NCBI GenBank assembly: GCA_033060915.1
Contig: CM065389.1
Span: 18,058,501-18,122,500, forward strand
Source: Euryodendron excelsum
Taxonomy: Eukaryota > Streptophyta > Magnoliopsida > Ericales > Pentaphylacaceae
Reading direction: 5' to 3'
DNA: 64,000 nucleotides
Positions within the stretch are counted from its first letter, which is position 1; the number at the start of each line of letters is the position of its first letter. A program made the position numbers and the translations under genes. The notes below the pieces were generated by a model. That model worked only from the letters and a program-made list of their open reading frames with translations, was not told where the DNA came from and searched no databases. Below are positions 12,394 through 22,500 of this stretch, one piece after another.

Positions 12394-13957
12394 TTATGAT
12401 TTAACAGAAAAGGTAGAAATCTGAAAAAAATTTAATTTCTTTTCTAATACAGAAACAAATTCATCTGTAGATTTTAGTTTAAATCCTTTAATCTCTAAAG
12501 GTGGTTGTAAGGTCGCTTTAGCTTCCTTCGAGGGTTTAACCTCTTGAAGTTTCATTTGTGAAAGTTTCGTATGTAATTGATCTAGCTTATGATTTAGATG
12601 CAATAATTGTTGACCAAATGTTTGTAAATACAAATTAGTATAATTGTTTTGTTTGAAAGTCTAATTTAAATCTTTCATAGTGATAAAGACTATGTCAACT
12701 AAAGATAGTTTCACATAAGCATTAGCTTCTAAAACCTGAGAAGTTGAAGAACTAGTAACTTTTATAGGTTCTGTAGGAGGGAAAACATAATGAATAACAG
12801 ATCCAAAATCTGTCATCCAAGTTTTTTCTTCAAGCATGTGTATGGAATAATTATCCACATAATATTGGAGGAAACATGGGACAAATTGTTCTAATTGTTG
12901 AGTATTGACTCAAATGTGCAAAATATTGATTTTTATAATTTTCTAACTCAGTAGAACTGAAACTAAAAAAATACCAACTACAAAAAGATTTATAATATGG
13001 TTGAAACAATTCCTTATTAAGGATTGCTCTTGTTTCACTTCCGGGACTTAAATCCATTAAAGATGAAAATCCATTTCAGAGGCAGTAGGTATATCTACTG
13101 GAGGTTTAGAAATTCCATGAGGAATTTGTTGATCAGAAATCCTAACAGATTCAATAGTTTCAAAAAGTTTAGAAGTAAAAGCCCTAGACGTTTCTAGAAG
13201 AGAAATCTTATAAGGAGAAATTAAAGATCTGGTAGAAGAAGATCTGGAAAGAGATCGTGATCTCGATCCTTGAGAAGAGCCAGAAGTAAATCTTACCTCT
13301 ATATCTCCTTCAGGGGTTTGAATAATTTGATCCACTTCTTCTTGGATCGAAGGAGCAAGTGGAACAACCTGTTGAAGCTGCCAAGTTTCTGGGAATTGAA
13401 CTTCATCCCATGTAATTTGACGGTTAGTTGCTATATTGGAGCTAAGAAGATTAGATTCAATTATAACAGTACTTCCAGAGGGATTGAATAACTTACAATT
13501 AGGAGTAAGTGTGTGAAGAGCCTTAAAATAAATCTGATAACTAAGACATAAAGTTTATGATCGTGGTTTAAAATTATAACCATGGAGTTTAGTATTTAAA
13601 CTCACAGCATCTAAGAGATTAACATCTGTAAGAAATAATTGAAGATTAAGATAGATATTAAAATATACTGATCCATGTGCAACACTAGATTGCATAATTT
13701 CCATAAGGAAAGATTTCTAAACGAGACATCTAGCATCTCAAAGAACTGCTAAGAAACTAGCTGGTAAACCACTTAAGGTAAGAGATTTGAAGGCAACTTG
13801 TATAAGCCCTATATCTAATAAATTATATTTATGTTGGTATCTTATGATATCCATAGAATCCAAAAGCTAGATTGTCTGTTCTTCAGATTGCAAACTTATA
13901 ATTTGTTCAACTATTTTAACAGTTTTTACACCTTTAAGGTTAAAAGTACCTTCTAAT
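12394..13957 (-). pseudogene. Viral movement protein (30K family) and linker remnant
   Basis: From the right edge leftward this reads as a plant 30K-type movement protein, with segments such as KYNLLDIGLIQVAFK and NLLDAVSLNTKLHGYN, broken by at least three stops between 13,940 and 13,540. A Ser/Arg-rich block (13,335-13,057, GSRSRSLSRSSS) and further linker pieces (13,057-12,851, 12,858-12,661, 12,633-12,394) lead to the capsid region. The N-terminus of the movement protein is absent because the inverted junction at 13,958 cuts it off. The family call rests on position and general similarity. Confidence 0.65.
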
Positions 13958-13962
13958 ATAGC

Positions 13963-14457
13963 ATGACTGAAGTTATGAAACGACTTCAGCATCAACAAGA
14001 AAAACCTGTTACTTTGCAGGATTTGAAAGCTGAAATTAATCAGTTAAAAGTAGAGATTAAATCTCTAAAAAATGATAATCTAAGTTTAACCTCTAGGGTT
14101 ACTAACCTAGAATTAGGTCGACAGATTTCTAGCTTCACAGAATCATCTCAGTCTTCTCTTCCTCAATATTTGGCTATTCTAGATCAAGTCACTTCTCAAA
14201 AGTGGTATATAAAGATCACTCTATTCGTTCATAATGAATTATTGATTGAAAATCTTACTGCCTTGGTAGATAGTGGTGCCGATTTGAATTGTGTTCAAGA
14301 AGGGTTAATTCCAACCCAATACTTTGAGAAAACAAAGCATTCATTGACTTCTGCTAATGGTAATAAACTCGAAATACAGTATAAAATTACTGATACTCAT
14401 ATCTGTAATCAAGATGTATGTATTCCATCTACATTTCTACTTGTAAAAAATTTATAA
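13963..14457 (+). pseudogene. Viral aspartic protease remnant, right arm
   Basis: 164-residue open block with the same coiled-coil stretch and the VDSGAD active-site motif. It ends at a TAA (14,455-14,457) where the left arm has a glutamine codon. The two arms therefore carry different inactivating changes at this point, acquired after they separated. Confidence 0.8.
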
Positions 14458-14496
14458 CACCATGTTATACTTGTTACACCTTTCCTACATAGTATT

Positions 14497-16120
14497 ATGC
14501 CTATTGAAAAAATTGATTCAACCGATATTTATATCAAGCTTAAAAATCAACAAATTGTTTTTCAGTTTAAAACTGATCCTCACACCAAAAATTTGAATGA
14601 AGTAAAAAATATCTTGTTAGCCAAAGAAAATCAAATTAATTTTCTTAAACAAGAAATTTCTATGTGGACTATTGTTGAATCCTTAGTTAAACCTAAGATT
14701 CAAGACAAAATCATAATAATTAAAAAACAATTTCTTAGTGAAATTTGTAATGATCATCCTAATGCTTTTTGGGATAGAAAGAAGCATATTGTCTCTCTTT
14801 CTTATGAAAATGATTTTTCTGATAAACAAATACCAACAAGGGCTCATCCTTGTCAAATGAATCAAGATTATCTTGAACTGTGTAAAAAGGAAATTGCTTC
14901 CTTACTTGAGAAAAAACTCATTAAAAAATCTTACTCTCCTTGGAGTTGTACAGGATTTTATATTAATAAAAATGCTGAAATTGAGAGGGGAGTTCCTTGC
15001 TTAGTTATTAATTATAAACCCCTCAATAAAGTGTTAAAATGGATTAGGTACCCTGTACCTAATAAAAAAGATTTATTGGATCGCTTGCATAAGGCTCTTA
15101 TATTTTCTAAATTTGATTTAAAATTTGGATATTGGCAAATTCAGGTTGCTAAATCTTATCGATATAAAACAGCGTTTACTGTGTCTATAGGGTATTATGA
15201 ATGGAATGTTATGCCTTTTGGTTTGAAAAATGCTCCTTCTGAATTCCAAAATATTATGAATGATATTTTCATTCTTTATACTGATTTTATTCTTGTTTAT
15301 ATTGATGATATTCTGGTATTTTCTCAAACTCTGGATCAACATTTTAGGCATTTAGATATTTTCCATAAAATCATATTACATAATGGATTAGTTATATCTG
15401 CTCCAAAAATGAAACTGTTTCAAACAACTGTTCGTTTTTTGGGTCATAATATCCACCAGGGACAAATTGTTCCCATTACACGTAGTATAGAGTTTGCTTC
15501 TAAATTTCCTGATGAAATACTAGATAAAATTCAATTACAAAAATTTTTAGGGAGTCTAAATTATATTAGTCTCGATTATAAAAATCTTGCAAAAGATTCT
15601 GCTATCTTATATGATAGATTAAAGAAAACCCCTTCTCCATGGACTCCCAAACATACTTTGGCAGTACAAATAATTAAATCTAAGGTTAAAAACCTTCCAT
15701 GCTTAACTCTTGCTAATTCTACATGGTTTAAAATTGTGCAAACTAATGCTAGTGATATTGGTTATGGTGGTATTCTTATTCAGGTCATACCTGATACTAA
15801 AAAGCAAATTTTGATAAAAATATGCGTCAGGAAAATGAAATCCTACTCAATCTAAATATGCTACTGTAAAGAAAGAACTACTCTCTATTGTTAAATGTAT
15901 ATCTAAATTTCAAGATGATTTATTAAATCAACAATTTCTGTTAAAAACAGACTGTCAAGCTGTAAAATATATTTTCAAAAAAGATATTAAACACAATGCA
16001 TCGAAGCATATAATTGCCCTGGCAAACACAACTATCTGTGTTTGACTTTAATATTATGTATATCAAATGGAAGGATAATTCTCTTCCTAATTTCCTAACC
16101 CGAGAATTTTTACAGGAATG
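14497..16120 (+). pseudogene. Viral reverse transcriptase-RNase H remnant, right arm
   Basis: The longest viral frame in the window: 452 residues open from 14,497 to 15,855. RT motifs are in order (KWIRYPVPNKKDLL, SKFDLKFGYWQIQV, NVMPFGLKNAPSEF), and the catalytic YIDD box is unbroken at 15,298-15,309. The RNase H part begins VQTNASDIGYGG; the first catalytic aspartate is replaced, exactly as in the left arm. A frameshift near 15,815 ends the frame, and stops follow before the polyprotein terminus at 16,119-16,121. No activity is expected. Confidence 0.88.
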
Positions 16121-17510
16121 AACCCCTATAATCGTGGAAAAGGAAGGGGATATAACCCCAACCGAGGTCGTGGCTGGGGAAACACCCCCTCAAAAGGTCG
16201 TGGTTCTAACCAGGCTTCATCATCTGGAATGAAACCAGATAAAAACAAAGTCACAATTATATCTGTGAATGATCCTATCTATGCCAATGTGCAACAACTA
16301 ATTGCACAAGAAAGCCAATCTAATGGCTCTCAACAAGGTAACACTGACCTCCATCACATTCTTTGACTCCTATTCAGCTTCCCTATACAGATCATATTCT
16401 ATATTTAGAACCTATTGATAGGCAATGGGAAAATGATCTATGATATCTCATGAAAAAATATTTTCACACATTTTCTTATCCATTTGGAAGCCAAAAATTT
16501 TGAATGGCTACGCAAAAAATTTTAAAAATTACAGACTTTTGTGATTTCACAAATTTCTATTCCATTATGACCAGTAAAACTAGTCCTATTAATTTTTCTA
16601 AATGTTATATCAAGAAAATTATTTTTCCTCATGAGTGGGGATTACTTCCTCATAATGGAGAAATAATTTGTTTTACTTGATCATCCCCATACTTATAATT
16701 ATTGGGATTATATTCAAGTTTTCACTTGGGCTTTTTTCTATGAAAACCCAAAACGGAAACATACTTGGTGGATTAAAATAAATCTACAAATTTATAAAAA
16801 AAAGCTAGTCCCAATAGTTTTATGTTTAGTGGAAAAAATTTAGGCCTCTTCAAACTATTTTACCTCCTGTTGTCCAAGAACAATTAGGCTTCTAGGTTGC
16901 TTATTTATCCCAAATTAATAAAATGGACCCAGCCCATTATATGGATGGATCCAATCTGTTACATTTTTTCGGTGAATTTGGCATACCTTGGATTTGGGCC
17001 TGGACTCCTATTGTGAAAAAAGACCCGAATAACTTACTATGTCTTTATAGACAATTCCATGTTGGTTGGTGAAATAAAATGGATAAAGAACTTGACAAAA
17101 ATATAGCAAAGATAGCTGCTGTTATAAAAGATTATCAACAAGAATTTGAGTTCCAAATATCCCAATCCTATCCTTCTACATCCAAATTAGATATTATGAA
17201 AAATACATTAAAAATGTAAAATCCTTTTATAAAGGATAAAGAATTGATGTATGAATGTTTCCGACAATTAAAAGGAGAATTCTTGGCCACATTCAAATCT
17301 AACTCAGATTAAGATGAAGAGATGCAATCCCAATTTTCTCATCACTCCTGTCTAGCAGGAGAATCCCAAGATCCATATGAGAAAGATTCGGATCCTACTC
17401 CAATCACAGAAGATCTCTTTGATGCCATGCTTGAAATAATGGCAAAGAAAAAGACAAGGAAACCTCGCTCTCAAGCCTCGTCAGATAAGAATAAGGACAA
17501 CAAAAAGTAA
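16118..17510 (+). pseudogene. Viral second ORF remnant, right arm (function unknown)
   Basis: Starts at an ATG whose last bases overlap the polyprotein stop (ATGA, 16,118-16,121). The first 82 codons are open and very rich in Gly, Arg and Asn (RGKGRGYNPNRGRGWG). Stops then break it, and it reopens at 17,322-17,510, ending in the Lys-rich tail KKKTRKPRSQ. Layout matches the left arm. The Gly-Arg start suggests nucleic-acid binding, which is inference only. Confidence 0.65.
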
Positions 17511-17730
17511 CCGTCCCATGTGAAGGAATATCTTCACGTAAAAGCTATCACACTACACGACAAAAAGGCATCTTGCCTTAGACGTAATTGGCTGACCAAT
17601 GCCAACTCATTTAAACCCCACTCCATTATGCGTCATTGCTTTTATAAAGCATCTTTTGATTTTGTAAAAAGTTGTCTCTCCGGACTTATAATTAAAATTT
17701 TGGATTCCGAAATAGTATTTTCTTTTTGTT

Positions 17731-17793
17731 TATAAAGTGACCCTTCACCCTTGTTAAAGGCATTCGCAATCCTTTCCCTCTCTTGTTAATAAA
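17731..17793 (+). promoter_or_regulatory. Viral pregenomic promoter core and poly(A) signal, right arm
   Basis: TATAAAG at 17,731-17,737 and AATAAA at 17,788-17,793, the same spacing as in the left arm. A TGCGTCA motif (17,630-17,636) is the as-1-like counterpart. It points right, toward the 3' end of CYCA1 copy 2 in the antisense direction. Confidence 0.65.
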
Positions 17794-17838
17794 TTTCTTA
17801 CTCATACTATTGTTCACTCTCTATTGCTCTCTCTTTAT

Positions 17839-18316
17839 TTAAGGATATTTCTAGTGTTTCTTCTACTTCCCTTCTCGTTCTCCTTCCCCATGGCTTCTAA
17901 AATTAAAATCCTACAAAACCCTACAATAAAAAACATACTTATTCTATTTTGTACTTAATAAAGACCAATTTCATTTCTTAAATGAATATATTGAGTTTTG
18001 CTAAATGAATGGTCACAAAGGATATTTGTAGTGTTTGACAAACTATTTATTACAAGTTTATTGTTATATTAAAAAATATAATTGTTAGCTGTACTTCTAT
18101 TTTTTGTTATGAGATTGCTACGACAACTGATTTTAAATTATAGGATCAGTGCATAGCATGGTTTATTGCTAGTATTAAAAAAATGTTTGTTTTTACTTAC
18201 AAAATTACATATATGAAAATCATGACCAACAATTAATCTATTCATACATCTCAATTATATAATTTTATATATCTATTTAGATTTTAAACTATAATTTAGA
18301 TTTTGTACATCTCAAT
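17839..18316. other. Unassigned AT-rich segment between virus and host repeat
   Basis: No gene seen. The motif AAGGATATTT-[C/G]-TAGTGTTT occurs at about 17,841 and again at about 18,018. It could be viral leader from a divergent strain, filler DNA from end-joining, or an older host insert. It separates the right arm from the duplicated host sequence starting at 18,317. Confidence 0.4.
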
Positions 18317-18641
18317 TATGTGTTCATTTTTAAACTATAAAAGAGTCATCTGATCTTCATTCAAACCACAAGGGTAAAATGTAATTACCCCAATCTTTTA
18401 TTAGCTCATTTTCTTGAAACAGAGCCTGAAATGACTAAAGCAACACCACTGCCATGGGGGAGACACTGATGTTTCACCAATGTCATTGAGCTCTGCTGGA
18501 GTAGTAACCTGTGGATATTAAATCTGCAAATGTCATAAGAGCTTAAACTGAAGAACAGTAACCTTGAAAAGAAACTATCCTGTGTATGCTGAGAATCGGA
18601 GTAACAAAAAAAATCTAGACAACAAAATCAGATATAGAAAA
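18317..18641. repeat. Right copy of the ~300-bp direct repeat flanking the viral insertion
   Basis: Matches 6498-6794. It begins inside the right half of the MITE-like foldback and runs into the 3' flank of CYCA1 copy 2. It keeps the 25 bases missing from the left copy. Sequence from 18,642 to 18,842 is ordinary 3' flank or UTR of the cyclin gene. Confidence 0.85.
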
Positions 18642-18842
18642 CTATAACCTCGGTAAATTTATATTCAAGCGAATAGTACACTGAGAGACCACCTGCCTCT
18701 ACAAAAATATGCACAAAACTACTCGCGTTCAATCCCATAAGGTGCGGGAGAAAAAGAAATACTTAATATCCGAAGAAAACAAGCTGCCAGAGGTAGATAT
18801 ATTTAACTCCATCCAACAGAGAACTGGAAAAGAACCCGATGA

Positions 18843-19472
18843 CTAGTTGCTTAGGTCATAAAAGAACTCCTGAGGTATTGAGGAAGGGCAGTTCTTCTTT
18901 GCCACAAATTTGTACTGATGCAAAGAAACATGTCCGTGAAACATTTAAACATATACAAATACATATATTTCAGAAAGACTAAACCCCTGTTCAGTGTGGA
19001 AGGCACCATGCTTCCACTGCAGGTTAAAAACTAAGAAAGTGCTGTGTCACAGATAAGTCATGTGCCACTATAGCAAACAGCAAGTTGTCCTTCTGGAATC
19101 CTGGGCCCATGTAAATGTGGACTGTCCAATTTTTTGCAAAATTGTACAAAATTCACTATATCAGAAAGACTAAACCTAAGAATTATTTCTCCAAAAAACA
19201 AAAGACTAAATCCATGTTCTGCGGGGAAGCCACCGTGCTTCCACTGCAGGTAATCCACTAAGTGTTTTCCATAGCAGAGAGGACTTGTGTCATTTGTTTC
19301 CTCGCTGACCACTATGCCACATAAAAACAGATAAGCAGACCGTGTCTCATTGTCCAATTTTTTGTTAGTTATATCCGGTACAACAGAAGTTTTAAATGAC
19401 ATTGGCATCTGGTATCTTGCTTTTTTCAAAAAAAGTAGGAAAGACAATGGAGCATGCATATTGTGTGTTTCA

Positions 19473-19525
<53 letters not shown>

Positions 19526-22500
19526 TTTGCTCACCTTATGCTGACTGTATTTCTCCCTAATTGCAGGCAAACTAGAATTGAGGCTGTTGCAGCAGAGGCG
19601 ATGTACCACTTTGACACAATCACACAAGTCAGAGGCCTTATAAAGTGTGTAATGCCTCAGGTTCAAAGTCTGTACCAAACAAACAGATAATTAGACTATG
19701 TTGCATGGATATAACAGATCATGTATAAGGAAAAAATGGCTTAGCAACAAGCAAGGGCATTACGGTAACTTTTCATACTTACCCACGGTCTTTGTGAAGG
19801 GTTAAGTATAAATTTGGCCAAAAAAGTTGCAGAAGCAGCAATTAGAGATGGAGCATAGCACAGCATGCTATACTCTAGCAGTGATAACTCTATGAGGTAG
19901 CTGGCTAGGTACTCCAACTGCATTGATGGAACCTTTGGAAGTAGTGGATAGAAAAAACAACTCAGTACAACATTTTAGCAACTATAATTGTTACCAATTA
20001 TTGATAACTGTCAGCACAACATCACCTCTAAATCAAACTCATGCCAATATGGAACAGCATCAATAATTGAGACCATTATAATACTTGATAATGGGGGAGA
20101 CGCTTATAATGGGAGATCATTATATCAATACTTAAAAGGGTAGACATTAAAAAAAAAAACAAGGGTAGACATTATATTGGCAGGGTAATGTCTATACATA
20201 GTCAACCCTGGTCAGCAACCTCAATTAATAAGGACTGACCTAAGATGACGTCACTTTATTAATACAGTTGTATTTTAATGCCATAAGTTACTTCCCTCAA
20301 TTCAGGCAACAAACATTTAGCATATTGTTAGTATTACTATTAGCACAGTATGGAACAGCTCAGGCCTTCTACTACCAGCTGAAGGAAAACATTACTCTTA
20401 CCCAAAAAAAAAAAAAGAGGGAAAAACATTACTCAACTTAAGAAACAATGGAACCAAGAAACTTATATGCTGAGAGTAACTAGTCCAAGATAGATACCTC
20501 ATTAATCCCTTGAGCAGCACGAACAAACCACCTCGACATTGCATGAATAGTCAAGTCAACGAATAGAGAATCATAGTAAATTGCAACTGCTAAATCAATA
20601 AAGATCAGTCAGGTGGCCCTTACCACAAAAAACATCTGGCTGTTGGGGCTGTCATTTCAAACTTCAAGTAATTCAGCACAGCAGATTCCATTTGCAAGAC
20701 CTGCAGCAATTAAATTGCTCTATGCAGGTTAAGGACAGAAGCACTTAAAAAAGCTTCTAGAATTGCAAATCCAGCTGAAGAAGAGCAGAACCAAACCTCC
20801 TCCTTGAAGTATGTGTTATCAGTGACATAACAAAACTCGTCCACCTGAGGTGCACAGATCTCCTCGTATTTACTGCCAGCATTAACAGATTTCTGGTTAT
20901 TGTCTGTTTTCACCATCTCTCTACACACAAACACGCACAGACACAGAAGAAGGAGAACCAACAAGAAGAAAGGAATATATTTAGTCTTACGCAGCAATCA
21001 TCATGCAGGCAACACCAATCAACTGTAGTTGTTGCCTATTAATTACATTGCCAGAAAGATAACGATCTATGTAGTTAACAGCCAAGAACAAGGTTTCAGG
21101 TACAAGCTTATACTCTTCAGCAACCTACAACAAGATGCCATTACAACCAGTTACTAGATCACTTATTTGTAATAACAACAACAACAATATGAAGCACCAA
21201 TTATAAGATTAAAACCATTGCCCACCTCACAATGCCTAATGTTAGAAAAGACAATACTCATGTGTAATCACAATGCATTATAAAATAAAGAAGGATTACA
21301 AGAGAGAAGATTGAAGTAGCAAGTGAAGAGATAAGTAAAGTAGTGAATTAAGTTACATAGGTTAAGCCTCTATTTATAGAATGGGAGAAGAGTCTAGTTT
21401 TCTATCCCAACCGATGTGGGATAGAGAACTTCGAGTCCTCTAACATCCCCCCTCAAACTCAAGTAGGGAAAACAAAGAGCTACTTGAGTTTGGAGAAGAT
21501 ACAGTAGAAATGCCGAAGGGATGCTGAAAGAGACGCCGGAGGTCGGTCGAAGGTTGGCCGGAGGGACGCCGCAGGATGGCTAGAGAGATAGCTGGTAGAA
21601 GGGGAAGAAGGGGCAGCAATAGCAGCAGAGAAAGGAGTGAAAGAAATCAGGTCAGCCGGAGGATGGCCAGATGTTGGCTAAAGGATGGCCAAAGAGAAGC
21701 CAGAGGTCGGTTGGAGGATGGCCAGAGGGACGCCAGATCAAGTCGGTAGGAGGATGGCTAGAGGGACGCCAGAGGTGGCCGAAGGATGACTGGAGGACGC
21801 CAAAGGTTGGCCGGAGAGACGCCAGATCAGGTCGGCCAGAGAATAGCCAGAGGGATGCTGAAGGATGGCTAGAAGGATGCCAGAGGTCAGCCAAAGAATG
21901 ACCGGAGGTTGGTCGGAGGATGACCAGAGAGATGCCATATGTCGGCCAAAGGATGGCTAGAGGAATGTTAGAGGATGGCCAAAGGGATGCTAGCCAGAGG
22001 ATGGCCGCAGGGACTCCAGAGATCAATCAAAGAATGGCCGGAGGGACGCTAAAGGTCAACCGTAGGATGGCCAGAGGGATGCCAAAGGATGGCCAGAGAT
22101 TCGCCAAAAGGTGGCCGGAAGTCGCCGGAAAGTAGTTTGGAAGTTGGCCAAAAGCTGCCGAAAGACGGTCAAAAAGTCGCCTAAAGTCATGAGGAAAGCC
22201 GGAAAGTGGCTGGAAGGTGGCCAAAAGATGCCGGAAAGTCTTCGAAAGGTGGCCAAAGGATGACTTGAAAGACGCCAGACGACCGAAGGGTGGCCAAAAA
22301 GGAGGAAGAAAACCTTAGGAGTTCTGATGTGGAAGATCCCTCGAAGGACAACCACAGAGCATACTTTCCCTTGACTCTAATACCATGATAGAAAAGACAA
22401 GACTCGTGTAATCACAATGCATTATAAAACAAAGAAGAATTACAAAAGAGAAGATTGAATTAGTAATTGAAGAGGTAGATAAAGTAGTTAGTTAAGTTAC

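Larger units (their letters stand above)
6795..17838. mobile_element. Endogenous pararetrovirus (Caulimoviridae, florendovirus-like), rearranged and defective
   Basis: An 11-kb integrated virus remnant between the two cyclin genes. The main copy reads on the minus strand from about 13,957 leftward: movement protein, capsid with zinc knuckle, aspartic protease, reverse transcriptase, RNase H, a second ORF, pregenomic promoter with poly(A) signal, then a tRNA-Met primer site. A second copy of the 3' half, from the protease onward, follows on the plus strand as an inverted arm. No integrase is present, which fits a pararetrovirus rather than a Ty3 element. The 5' leader and movement-protein start are missing, and every frame is interrupted, so it cannot encode a complete virus. 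Assignment to florendovirus rests on the order of domains and the extra downstream ORF and is less certain than the family call. Confidence 0.88.
13958..17838 (+). repeat. Right arm of the viral inverted repeat
   Basis: Plus-strand copy of the viral 3' half, matching the reverse complement of 10,931-7026. It starts abruptly inside the region between zinc knuckle and protease (first ATG at 13,963) and stops after the poly(A) signal, before any primer-binding site. It keeps longer open frames than the left arm, but still has stops in protease, RNase H and the second ORF. Confidence 0.9.

Noticed and set aside
6795..17838. Interpretation of the viral block as a Ty3/gypsy LTR retrotransposon
   Set aside because: No integrase and no LTRs; a movement-protein region, capsid type and single promoter/poly(A)/primer-site arrangement fit Caulimoviridae instead.
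21520..22300. Regularly spaced repeats that could suggest a CRISPR array
   Set aside because: Units are degenerate, contiguous and lack unique spacers; the DNA is plant nuclear and lies between two LTRs.
21652..22355. Overlapping 65-124 codon frames on both strands rich in Trp, Pro, Leu, Ser
   Set aside because: They are translations of the minisatellite inside the TRIM. The periodic DNA repeat keeps several frames open at once, with no conserved protein.
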